A stretch of 13,001 bases of DNA from positions 1-13,001 of the forward strand of contig VXZL01000215.1 in assembly GCA_009845505.1 (NCBI GenBank). The letters are read 5' to 3'. The notes beneath the pieces are model-generated. The model was not told the origin of the DNA, ran no database searches, and was given only the letters and a program-made list of their open reading frames with translations. Positions 1-6,905 of the stretch are shown in pieces (position 1 is the stretch's first letter; the number at the start of each line of letters is the position of its first letter). This stretch comes from Candidatus Poribacteria bacterium. GTDB lineage: Bacteria > Poribacteria > WGA-4E > WGA-3G. The position numbers and the translations under genes were made by a program.

Positions 1-79
1 AAATATGTTATCATATATATTGTAGTAACAACTTTTTTCAAAAAATATAAACCCCTAAAGTCGCTTCTGGGAGGATGTC
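1..79 (+). promoter_or_regulatory. AT-rich leader and Shine-Dalgarno of the first gene
   Basis: This AT-rich stretch precedes the first gene. A TATATT hexamer at 16-21 and a TATAAA hexamer at 46-51 could serve as -10 elements, but the first would need a -35 outside the window and the second has no convincing -35. GGGAGG at 69-74, five bases before the ATG, is a strong ribosome binding site and supports the start at 80. The promoter itself is not resolved. Confidence 0.45.
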
Positions 80-925
80 ATGGCTGAAGAAAAAAAGGAC
101 GAAATGGTTCCAGTTACTGCCGAATACGAGGTCGTTGATCAGGTGGATGATCAGGCTATTATTGAGTTGATGACAGGTCAGACGATTCAGGATTACGTCT
201 ATTCTTTTAAACAAGGTGGACGTACGGTGGAAGGGTTGACGTTAGCTGGTATTAACGAGGCTGCCAACCGCCGCGGCGGCATCCAGATCGAAGAGGTCAA
301 ATACGAAGAACGCGATCACTCTTGGATTGCGACCGCCAAAGCAGTTGATACAATTACCGGTTCGTCTCGCTATGGGGCGTATGAGCAACCGAAAATGGCT
401 GGGAGTCGGCAGGATCCATTCGCTTTCACCAAAGCAATCCATAAAGCGCAACGTAATGCAATAAAACAATTGATACCTGTTCCGGTTATCCGTGAGGTGT
501 TAAACTTTTATCTCCATCGGAAGACCCACAACGCGAATGCAGCACCACAACCGCAATTGCCACAGACGGGGGGTAATATTGCCAATGCCCAAAAAGCCGC
601 TTTCGCTATCGCAAACAATCTCGCAGCTCCCCTTGAAAAGAAAGACGTTACGAAAGAAGATCTCTGGAACTACATCAAACGTAAATACAGTGTAGAGTCC
701 CGGAACGACATGACCGAGATGCAATGGACGCAGCTCTCCGCTGAACTCAAAGCCGCGGAAACATCGTCCAAATTGCTCGATGAACTCTGTGAGCGGATTA
801 AGCAACTAACCGCAGCTTCTCAAGAGAGTGAAGTCCCAACCGCGGAGGAGTCCGCAGACTCAGGAAACGCAGCTCCCAGTGGCACGCAGCCGGAAACCGC
901 ACAGGCACAAGAAGATCCTTTTTAG
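80..925 (+). CDS. Probable single-strand-annealing (Rad52/ERF-like) DNA repair protein with an SSB-like C-terminal tip
   Basis: The 281-residue protein has a compact N-terminal domain (about 20-145), a helical segment (about 188-245) and a polar, disordered tail rich in Ala, Gln, Glu and Pro. In the first domain, a strand with EERDHSWIATAKAVD (76-90), a glycine-containing turn (TGSSRYGAYEQPK) and then DPFAFTKAIHKAQRNAIKQLIP (112-133) follow the order typical of Rad52/DdrA/ERF-type annealing proteins: strands, basic turn, then a helix pairing Lys/Ala/Arg before a hydrophobic end. The last residues are QEDPF, which resembles the acidic-Pro-Phe tip by which SSB recruits repair proteins. The start is set by GGGAGG at 69-74. 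The next gene begins 91 bp downstream on the same strand but is functionally unrelated. I did not recognise a named family. The annealing role is inferred from pattern alone and could be wrong. Confidence 0.45.
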   Translation: MAEEKKDEMVPVTAEYEVVDQVDDQAIIELMTGQTIQDYVYSFKQGGRTVEGLTLAGINEAANRRGGIQIEEVKYEERDHSWIATAKAVDTITGSSRYGAYEQPKMAGSRQDPFAFTKAIHKAQRNAIKQLIPVPVIREVLNFYLHRKTHNANAAPQPQLPQTGGNIANAQKAAFAIANNLAAPLEKKDVTKEDLWNYIKRKYSVESRNDMTEMQWTQLSAELKAAETSSKLLDELCERIKQLTAASQESEVPTAEESADSGNAAPSGTQPETAQAQEDPF

Positions 926-980
926 TCCATTCCGTTGACTCGTGATAACCGCTGCTGACGAGGTTTCCTAATCTCGCCGA

Positions 981-1010
981 CTCACCCAAAAAGCGATTAT
1001 TCGGGGTGAG
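981..1010 (+). promoter_or_regulatory. Hairpin covering the ribosome binding site of the membrane-protein gene
   Basis: CTCACCC at 981-987 is perfectly complementary to GGGTGAG at 1004-1010, giving a 7-bp stem with a 16-nt loop. The right arm is the Shine-Dalgarno sequence itself (GGGGTGAGG, 1003-1011, five bases before the ATG at 1017). There is no following T-run, so it does not look like a terminator for the upstream gene. The fold would hide the ribosome binding site and could limit translation. A regulatory role is inference. Confidence 0.35.
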
Positions 1011-1016
1011 GCAATT

Positions 1017-3119
1017 ATGCAGGCGCGTCGATTCTCTATCCAGCACATCGTCGTGATTGTACTACTGGTGATACATATTTTACCAGTTTGGCTGTTCAAG
1101 TACACCGCCACCCAAGACGGACCTGCCCATGTCCACAACGCCCACGTCTTGAAGGTATATCACAATCACGAAAACTACATCTTGCGGGAAGTCTACGAGC
1201 GCAACCCGACGCTTTTTCCGAATTGGACTTCCCATGTCGTTATGGCAGGGCTGATGTTTGTCTTTCCGCCACTTGTATGCGAAAAGATATTCTTTAGCCT
1301 TTGCATAGGACTCCTACCGCTCTCCCTCCTCTATCTCTTGAACAGTGTTCAAAAAGGCAAACCCCTTTTCTGCTTAGTTGGCTTCATTTTTGCCTATAAC
1401 TACCTGCTACACATGGGTTTCTATAACTTCGCCTTAAGTGTCTCCCTATTTTTCTTCGCACTCGGTGGCTGGTGGCGATGCAAGGATAAACTCAGTGCGA
1501 AGGCGTTCGTTACGGTTTATGTGTGGCTCACCGTCGTTTACCTCACACATTTCCAATCTTACGCCCTCCTCACAGTATCTCTGACGGTCTGCGGCGTTTT
1601 CTTATATATTTATGAAGCCTTAGAATCGCCTCGCGCCCGTTTAATCGCGCAGCTGAAATCTATCTTCCTCTTTTTAGGGACTATGCTCCCCGCATACATA
1701 ATCCTGCTAACCTACTATCTTGTGAAACGGGAAGGGGGCGGCTTCCATCGAAGTTTTGAAGGGTTGATGCAGTACTTTCTCTCCGTCGGTTCCATCATCT
1801 CTTTTCGGGATGCACATAGTCTAATAGGCAACCTTCTCCTTGCTGTGTTTGCCAGTGCCTTTTTGCTCACCGTAATCGATAGGGTTCGCAAAGTCTATGC
1901 ACAACGTAACGCCTCGGAATCCAAAAACAGGGGTTATCGAGGTGCTACTGCAATTTTGAATCAGGGGGACGTGTTTTTGCTGGTCGCCATCATACTGACC
2001 TTTCTCTACTTCAGATCGCCATGGAGTTTGCGTTCTGGTGGTATGTGGATCAGCGATCGGATACATATCTACATTTTACTCGCGCTGCTTCCGTTCTTTA
2101 CCTTTAACTTTCATCGGTTCGTTGACTACGCCTTTAGCAGTATCCTGATTGTTTTAGCGTTATGGCATCTCGGTTATCACGTTCAAACCTACTATCTGAT
2201 GGACAGAGACGCGAAAGAGGCACTCTCGTCTGCGGAGATGATTGAGCCGCACACTGTCTTGGCAAGCCGTCCAGGTTCATGGGGAGGGACACCAGATTCG
2301 GCGAATTGGGATTTCAAATACGTCCTTCCGTTTGAGCATATAGAGGGCTATCTATCGTTAGAGAATGGTGTCGCCTATCTCCAGAACTATGAACCGAGTA
2401 CGGATCATTTTCCGCTCCGCTACAAGAACAGGGAAATGACCCCAGACTATGTCCTCGTTTGGCGCACGGAGTATGATGGTGTCGGCGACCTCGTCCAAGA
2501 TTATGAAGTGATTCATTCAACAAACTATAATCGACTTTATCGGCGTAAGAAAGCGGTACCCGATGCGCAATTATGGAAGGATACAACAACGCGCACTTTC
2601 GACATGCAGCCCGCCGATGGCGAGAGTGCCGCTGGACATATCGCTGTATACAAGGACACAGGTTATATCGACGGAAGGTATGGCTGGCTGTCTAAATCTA
2701 TTCAGGATGAATTTAAAACCGGCGGCGGAGGTTTTGAACTCAAATATTGGCATACAGAAGACACGCAACCTACACCAGACATCCGCGATATCTTGGGAGA
2801 AGATGAATCGCATCTCCTTCTGTATCAGGATAACCTTTGGGGTGAAGCGGACGGCGTTTTCAGAATCGCACTCCCCAATGGCAGTTATGAAGTAACATGC
2901 TATTTCCACGCCGGTGTTATCGCACCCGTGGAAATTAACCTTATTGCAAACGGCGAAAAGAGATTCCAGGAACTACGTCTCACTTCCGCAGATGCGTCTG
3001 CGGAAAGACAATACACTATCACGATCACCGACGAACGTCTGACTCAGATAATCTATACACAGAAGAAACGTTGGACGTGGAGTGGTTTTACGGTTAAACA
3101 GTTGTCAAAGGGAGATTAA
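1017..3119 (+). CDS. Polytopic membrane protein (GT-C-like) with C-terminal malectin/CBM-like domain
   Basis: This 700-residue protein has many hydrophobic segments in roughly residues 10-390 (for example 11-27, 74-88, 90-108, 117-150, 164-199, 214-235, 270-287, 317-332, 350-380), followed by about 300 soluble residues. The first long loop after TM1 carries TQDGPAHVHNAH (32-43), an acidic loop in the place where GT-C glycosyltransferases keep theirs, but without their usual DD/DE pair. The soluble tail ends in a beta-rich unit with FDMQP (528-532), GYIDGRYGWLSKS (549-561), FRIALPNGSYEV (615-626) and a closing WSGF. This pattern matches malectin-like carbohydrate-binding domains of sugar-active enzymes. 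The start at ATG 1017 follows GGGGTGAGG. A role in moving or adding sugars at the cell surface is likely. The exact reaction is unknown. Confidence 0.6.
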   Translation: MQARRFSIQHIVVIVLLVIHILPVWLFKYTATQDGPAHVHNAHVLKVYHNHENYILREVYERNPTLFPNWTSHVVMAGLMFVFPPLVCEKIFFSLCIGLLPLSLLYLLNSVQKGKPLFCLVGFIFAYNYLLHMGFYNFALSVSLFFFALGGWWRCKDKLSAKAFVTVYVWLTVVYLTHFQSYALLTVSLTVCGVFLYIYEALESPRARLIAQLKSIFLFLGTMLPAYIILLTYYLVKREGGGFHRSFEGLMQYFLSVGSIISFRDAHSLIGNLLLAVFASAFLLTVIDRVRKVYAQRNASESKNRGYRGATAILNQGDVFLLVAIILTFLYFRSPWSLRSGGMWISDRIHIYILLALLPFFTFNFHRFVDYAFSSILIVLALWHLGYHVQTYYLMDRDAKEALSSAEMIEPHTVLASRPGSWGGTPDSANWDFKYVLPFEHIEGYLSLENGVAYLQNYEPSTDHFPLRYKNREMTPDYVLVWRTEYDGVGDLVQDYEVIHSTNYNRLYRRKKAVPDAQLWKDTTTRTFDMQPADGESAAGHIAVYKDTGYIDGRYGWLSKSIQDEFKTGGGGFELKYWHTEDTQPTPDIRDILGEDESHLLLYQDNLWGEADGVFRIALPNGSYEVTCYFHAGVIAPVEINLIANGEKRFQELRLTSADASAERQYTITITDERLTQIIYTQKKRWTWSGFTVKQLSKGD

Positions 3120-3160
3120 AAATGAAAACGAGTTCTGGTTGGGGCGATGTAGGTTTGGTC

Positions 3161-4048
3161 CTAACAGCTAAGCAGATATTCTCGGCTCCGTACAGCATCT
3201 TGCAGCGAATGTGCAGTCGGTGTGTTCTCAAGAAGTAGATCGCCAGTATATTGCCGCGTTTTCAGGTGTTCGGCAATTGCTTGGAAGTCCACAAATCCAT
3301 CACCTACCTCTGAGAGAACACCGGCTTCCGTTTTCTGTTTGAAATGCACGGATGTGAGGTCTGGCATCTCGACAGCACTCCAGAATTCGTCCGGCGGATT
3401 CACCGTTGTACCATCAGCGAGATACGTATTGGTCTCATCATACGTAAGTTTCGCGCCACCAGCGACTGCTAACTTCAAGGTTAACGTGGCAGTTTGTCGC
3501 GCATTCTCTACGGCAAAAATCATCGGATAATCTGGTAGCAGTGCCTTGTAATGTTTGAGATTGGCGATAGCCGCTGCCTCGTCAATATCGCCTTCAGTCT
3601 CAAGATCGACAAGTCGGAGTCGCGCTCGCGCCGGGCAAAGCAGATACGCCAATTTCTTCGCACTCACGATCTGCTGTGTATCTGTCTCCCTATCTTTTGG
3701 GGCGGAAAACCACGGGTGCGACATAGCGTAACTCAAAGTAAGTTCGGATGCTTTTTCGACGAAGGACGCAACCGCTTCAAAAAGCGAGGGGTGCTTCGTT
3801 TCGTGAGTCTTTCCCATCCAAACAGCGTCGCAGATCATTTTGAATTCGGCATCGGTGTATGCAGACATCGCTGCTTCGAGTTGTCCAATGAGTTCGCCGA
3901 ATTCGGAGTTACGGAGGTAATCGCCTTCCCGCACCTCCATATCCTTAAACCCATTCGCACCGAATTCTACCATCAGTTCATCGAAGCGCGCACCCTTTTC
4001 TATTTCTTCAGACCAGATATTGGTTACAATTCCGAGTTTTTCAAACAT
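3161..4048 (-). CDS. Sugar phosphate isomerase/epimerase (AP-endonuclease-2-type TIM barrel)
   Basis: The 295-residue length and strand pattern fit the xylose-isomerase-like TIM barrel family, soluble enzymes that usually isomerise or epimerise sugars, inositols or related keto acids with a divalent metal. Likely metal or catalytic residues sit at strand ends: E38 in GFKDMEVREG, E181 in FAVEN, D204 in LTYDETN, H235 in SVHFKQK and E274 in LLLEN. The stretch GDGFVDFQAIAEHL (249-262) matches the family's conserved G-GxxDf turn. The start at 4048 has an AAGGAT Shine-Dalgarno (plus-strand 4055-4060) six bases upstream. The gene is convergent with the membrane-protein gene, with a 41-bp gap lacking a clear terminator, and divergent from tenA. 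Substrate cannot be told from sequence. Confidence 0.75.
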   Translation of the reverse strand: MFEKLGIVTNIWSEEIEKGARFDELMVEFGANGFKDMEVREGDYLRNSEFGELIGQLEAAMSAYTDAEFKMICDAVWMGKTHETKHPSLFEAVASFVEKASELTLSYAMSHPWFSAPKDRETDTQQIVSAKKLAYLLCPARARLRLVDLETEGDIDEAAAIANLKHYKALLPDYPMIFAVENARQTATLTLKLAVAGGAKLTYDETNTYLADGTTVNPPDEFWSAVEMPDLTSVHFKQKTEAGVLSEVGDGFVDFQAIAEHLKTRQYTGDLLLENTPTAHSLQDAVRSREYLLSC

Positions 4049-4049
4049 T

Positions 4050-4078
4050 TTGACATCCTTTTCTTTTTCGGGTATGAT
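4050..4078 (+). promoter_or_regulatory. Sigma70-type promoter of tenA-like gene
   Basis: TTGACA at 4050-4055 and TATGAT at 4073-4078 are separated by exactly 17 bp. The -35 is perfect and the -10 matches five of six. Transcription would start near 4085, giving a leader of about 40 nt for the gene at 4126. The -35 hexamer lies between the start codon and the Shine-Dalgarno of the leftward isomerase gene. Confidence 0.65.
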
Positions 4079-4089
4079 ATATAGCAGAG

Positions 4090-4117
4090 ATTATAGCATA
4101 CTTATAGGGAGTTTCAA
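4090..4117 (-). promoter_or_regulatory. Strong sigma70-type promoter of the isomerase gene
   Basis: Read on the minus strand, TTGAAA (plus 4112-4117) and a perfect TATAAT (plus 4090-4095) are 16 bp apart, and TGC immediately before the -10 makes an extended -10. The start would be near 4083, about 35 nt before the isomerase ATG. This promoter faces the tenA promoter head-on. Confidence 0.7.
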
Positions 4118-4125
4118 CAGTACCT

Positions 4126-4803
4126 ATGGCACAAACCGAAAAATTTACCGATGAACTCAGACGCGCTGCGGCACCAATTTGGGAAGCCGACCTTAAACAT
4201 CCTTTCGTTCGCGGTATTGCCGATGGCACGCTACCGACAGAGAAGTTCAAGTTCTATCTCATTCAAGATTATCTTTTCCTATTAGACTATAGTCGCGTGT
4301 TCGCGCACGGTGTTATAAAGGCTCACGATGAAGCGACAATGGCGATGTTTGCGGAGCTCCTCAACGAGACGCTGAACACCGAGATGGATTTGCATCGCGG
4401 GTATTGCGAGAAATTTGGTATCTCTGCCACTGAGATGGAGGCTGCACCCATCGCACCTACAACACATGCTTATACCCGACATATCCTCAATGTTGCGGAA
4501 GCCGGCACTTTGGCTGAGCTCGTCGCCGGTGTCCTACCGTGTCAGTGGGGTTATGCCGAAATCGGAACAACGCTTGCTGAACAAGGGGGTTCACCAGCAC
4601 CGCTCTATCAGGAATGGATTGATATGTACGCCTCACCTGAATTCCTCGCGTTAGGTAAGTCGCTACGGGGTCTACTCAACGGTCTTACAGCCGAGCACAG
4701 CCCTTCAGCAAAAGAACGAATTAAAAACTGCTTCTTGATGAGTAGTCGTTATGAGTATCTCTTTTGGGAGATGGCTTATACGCGAGAAGAATGGAAAATT
4801 TAG
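4126..4803 (+). CDS. tenA: TenA/PqqC-family protein (aminopyrimidine aminohydrolase / thiaminase II type)
   Basis: The 225-residue, all-helical protein is full length for TenA, which hydrolyses aminopyrimidine products of thiamine breakdown so that the pyrimidine can be reused. The B. subtilis TenA active-site set can be followed: D48 in YLIQDYLFL, Y116 in THAYTR, the nucleophile C139 with Y143 in LPCQWGYAEIG, and E210 in SSRYEYLFWEMA. With the cysteine present it is a TenA_C-type enzyme rather than the cysteine-less class or PqqC. AGGGAG at 4106-4111 lies somewhat far (14 bases) from the ATG, so the ribosome site is only moderate. No other thiamine gene and no TPP riboswitch is nearby. The gene's stop overlaps that of the convergent kinase by four bases. 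The family call is firm; the exact substrate is less so. Confidence 0.85.
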   Translation: MAQTEKFTDELRRAAAPIWEADLKHPFVRGIADGTLPTEKFKFYLIQDYLFLLDYSRVFAHGVIKAHDEATMAMFAELLNETLNTEMDLHRGYCEKFGISATEMEAAPIAPTTHAYTRHILNVAEAGTLAELVAGVLPCQWGYAEIGTTLAEQGGSPAPLYQEWIDMYASPEFLALGKSLRGLLNGLTAEHSPSAKERIKNCFLMSSRYEYLFWEMAYTREEWKI

Positions 4804-6629
4804 CCTTGCAACGGCACAGCGACATGGAAGACGCTACCTTGTCCTAAAATGCTGTCCAGCCATATCCTGCCCCTATGACGAAGCACAATATGCTTGACAA
4901 TAGCCAGACCTAACCCGGTGCCGCCCATCTCTTGGGCGCGTCCCTTGTCTACTCGGTAGAACCGCTCAAACACGCGAGATTGCGATTCCAGCGGGATGCC
5001 GATCCCTGTGTCTTGGACATGCACGAGGACTTCTTCCGAGGTTATATTGAGTCCTTCAAGGACGTTACTCGTGTCAGTTTCTGCCGAAATCGTAATTGTT
5101 CCACCATCTGGCGTGTATTTAATCGCGTTGTCAATCAGATTTACGAAAACCTGCATGAAAAGTTGTTGGTCCACGTTAACCTTCGGAAGTTCTTCAGGGA
5201 TCTCCCATTTTAGAACCAGTCTGGACTCTTCTAATAGCGGTTCAAACAAGTCTAAAATTGGTTCATAGAAAGCATTGAGATGACAAGGTGAGCGTCTCAA
5301 TTCTCTGTCACCCAACTCCAGTCGAGAGAGTTCCAGCAGCTCGGAAACTAATTTTGAGAGGCGAGCGGAGTGATTGAGAATTTTCACGAGAAACTGTTCA
5401 CCCGTCTTTGTCCGAACGGTATCTTCACTCAGTAACGTTTCGGCGTACCCTCGGATTGTTGTGAGGGGTGTGCGAAGTTCATGCGACACATTCGCTACAA
5501 AGTCAGCACGGATACGTTCCAATTGCCGTTCCTTCGTAACATCATGGATAACGATGATGTACTCTTGACCGGCGGAAACAGGCACAACCGTGACCTCTGC
5601 TTCCGGTTCATATAGGTTACCGAGTTGGATTTCTGCAAACGCTACAGTTTCTGTCTGTTCTGCTTTTTTCAGGAGGGCTTGTAGTTCGGGGATACGGTTG
5701 ATTTCAATCAATGCTTTGCCAATATAGTCGTCTGGGAGTTCCAGCATAGTGACAGCCATTGTGTTAGCGTAGGTAATCTCGGATGCCCCATCCACGAGTA
5801 GCACACCTTCGCCCATGTTCGTTAGGATGGTCTCGGAGCGTCGGTGTTCTTCAGAAATTTTGTCGATCTGTTCCTGTACCCTATCTGCCATCACGTTAAA
5901 ATTCTCCGTGAGCTGTCCCAATTCGTTTTGTGAATCGACGGGAACACGCGAATTTATGTTGCCAGCAGCGAGGGATTTTGTCATCTGCGTTAGTTTCTCA
6001 ATCGGCTTTATAATGGCACCCGTGCTAAAAACACTGAATACAATTGCAAGAACCAATCCCGCCACGCTCGCGATGAGTGCCGTTCGTCGGAGGTTACCGA
6101 TTGCTGTGTTGACGGCTTCCATCGGAAGTGCGACGCGACAAATACCAATCAAGGAAACTTCTCCATTTGAAGCGTTTTCAGTGTGAGTATTGCGATATAT
6201 TGGCATCGCGAAATAACGAAATTCTGTCTGTGTTGTGTCGCTGTATCGATCCAGAATGCCTCTTCCATTTTTAAGTGCGTCTTGGACCTCTGGACGTGCG
6301 AGATGGTTGTCCATCCCTCGTAACGCTTGTCCATCTCGTTCTGTATCGCCCCAGACAGTTCCATCTACGCCGATGAAGGTTACTCGTGCTTTACCCGTCT
6401 TTCCGAGTCTATCCACGAGGGGGTCTATCGCATCATAAGTAAAGTCACCCTCAGCAGGAAGTTTTTCGATGAAAAATTCCCGGGTTAATGCTGCTTGAAC
6501 TTCCAATTCACTGGTAATTCGATCGCTCATGGAATCCTTGAGCATCGTTCCAAGAAAGATATATATAGCGAGCAACACTAAAAGCATAATACCTATGTAC
6601 CTGAGTGTCAATTGTGTACGGATGTTCAT
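4800..6629 (-). CDS. PhoR-like membrane sensor histidine kinase (HAMP-PAS-HisKA-HATPase)
   Basis: The 609-residue protein has the classic PhoR/VicK/ResE order. TM1 is at about 8-28, an extracytoplasmic sensor region at about 30-182, TM2 at about 184-204, and HAMP at about 205-258 with P209 and ENELGQL-type residues. A PAS domain spans about 265-370. The HisKA domain has the phosphoacceptor H383 in VSHELRTPLT. The ATPase domain has the N box NLIDNAIKYT (497-506), G1 DTGIGIP (540-546), F box FERFYRVDK and G2 GGTGLGLAIVK (569-579). All catalytic motifs are intact, so it should autophosphorylate and pass phosphate to a response regulator. No regulator gene is within reach: the gene to its right is divergent and the one to its left convergent. 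The start gives a typical short basic N-terminus, but its Shine-Dalgarno is weak. The signal sensed is unknown. Confidence 0.92.
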   Translation of the reverse strand: MNIRTQLTLRYIGIMLLVLLAIYIFLGTMLKDSMSDRITSELEVQAALTREFFIEKLPAEGDFTYDAIDPLVDRLGKTGKARVTFIGVDGTVWGDTERDGQALRGMDNHLARPEVQDALKNGRGILDRYSDTTQTEFRYFAMPIYRNTHTENASNGEVSLIGICRVALPMEAVNTAIGNLRRTALIASVAGLVLAIVFSVFSTGAIIKPIEKLTQMTKSLAAGNINSRVPVDSQNELGQLTENFNVMADRVQEQIDKISEEHRRSETILTNMGEGVLLVDGASEITYANTMAVTMLELPDDYIGKALIEINRIPELQALLKKAEQTETVAFAEIQLGNLYEPEAEVTVVPVSAGQEYIIVIHDVTKERQLERIRADFVANVSHELRTPLTTIRGYAETLLSEDTVRTKTGEQFLVKILNHSARLSKLVSELLELSRLELGDRELRRSPCHLNAFYEPILDLFEPLLEESRLVLKWEIPEELPKVNVDQQLFMQVFVNLIDNAIKYTPDGGTITISAETDTSNVLEGLNITSEEVLVHVQDTGIGIPLESQSRVFERFYRVDKGRAQEMGGTGLGLAIVKHIVLRHRGRIWLDSILGQGSVFHVAVPLQG

Positions 6630-6716
6630 TTGCTGTCTTTTTAGTACTTCTGTACAACCTGTCTTCTATATCCGATTTGGGTCTTTTAGAGGAACATGCA
6701 AGCCGATATTAGAGGG

Positions 6717-6772
6717 TCAAGTTTTGATACAATCATAGCACATTTCAGTGCACCTTGCAAATCTAAACTTGA
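6717..6772. repeat. 8-bp inverted repeat flanking the kinase promoter
   Basis: TCAAGTTT at 6717-6724 and AAACTTGA at 6765-6772 are perfect inverted copies placed just outside the kinase -10 and -35 elements. The symmetry suggests two half-sites for a regulator, but two 8-mers this far apart could also arise by chance. Confidence 0.3.
6732..6760 (-). promoter_or_regulatory. Sigma70-type promoter of the sensor kinase
   Basis: On the minus strand TTGCAA (plus 6755-6760) and TATGAT (plus 6732-6737) are 17 bp apart. The -10 matches five of six positions and the -35 four. The start would be near 6725, leaving a leader of about 95 nt before the kinase ATG. Confidence 0.55.
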
Positions 6773-6791
6773 TGTGTAAACCGAATGCTCC

Positions 6792-6820
6792 TTGACATCT
6801 AAATCAAATTCTGCTAAACT
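6792..6820 (+). promoter_or_regulatory. Sigma70-type promoter of the aldolase-aroA operon
   Basis: A perfect TTGACA at 6792-6797 is followed after 17 bp by TAAACT at 6815-6820, which matches four of six -10 positions. The start would be near 6827, about 80 nt before the ATG at 6906. Confidence 0.6.
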
Positions 6821-6905
6821 GAAACTTAAGTCTGACAAAAGATTTATGGGGCATCCCTCGCCAGTCCACGCCAACAAGAAAGACTTGCAACCATAGGAGG
6901 CATTC

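Larger units (their letters stand above)
6630..6905. promoter_or_regulatory. Divergent intergenic control region between the kinase and the aldolase-aroA operon
   Basis: This 276-bp gap holds a leftward promoter (6732-6760), a rightward promoter (6792-6820), an 8-bp inverted repeat around the leftward promoter, and the AGGAGG ribosome site (6895-6900) of the aldolase gene. I see no RNA gene or credible small coding sequence in it. Confidence 0.7.

Noticed and set aside
935..975. TTGACT and TAATCT upstream of the membrane-protein gene, considered as a promoter.
   Set aside because: The spacing of 29 bp is too long, and no alternative pairing works. Co-transcription with the upstream gene is equally likely.
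3148..3166. Imperfect hairpin (TGTAGG with CCTAACA, one bulge) between the convergent genes, considered as a terminator.
   Set aside because: The stem is short and bulged, and neither strand has a following T-run.
3122..3238. A 38-codon plus-strand reading frame right after the membrane-protein gene, preceded by GGGAG.
   Set aside because: Most of it lies antisense within the well-supported isomerase gene, and the product (MKTSSGWGDVGLVL start) shows no recognisable pattern. Chance is more likely.
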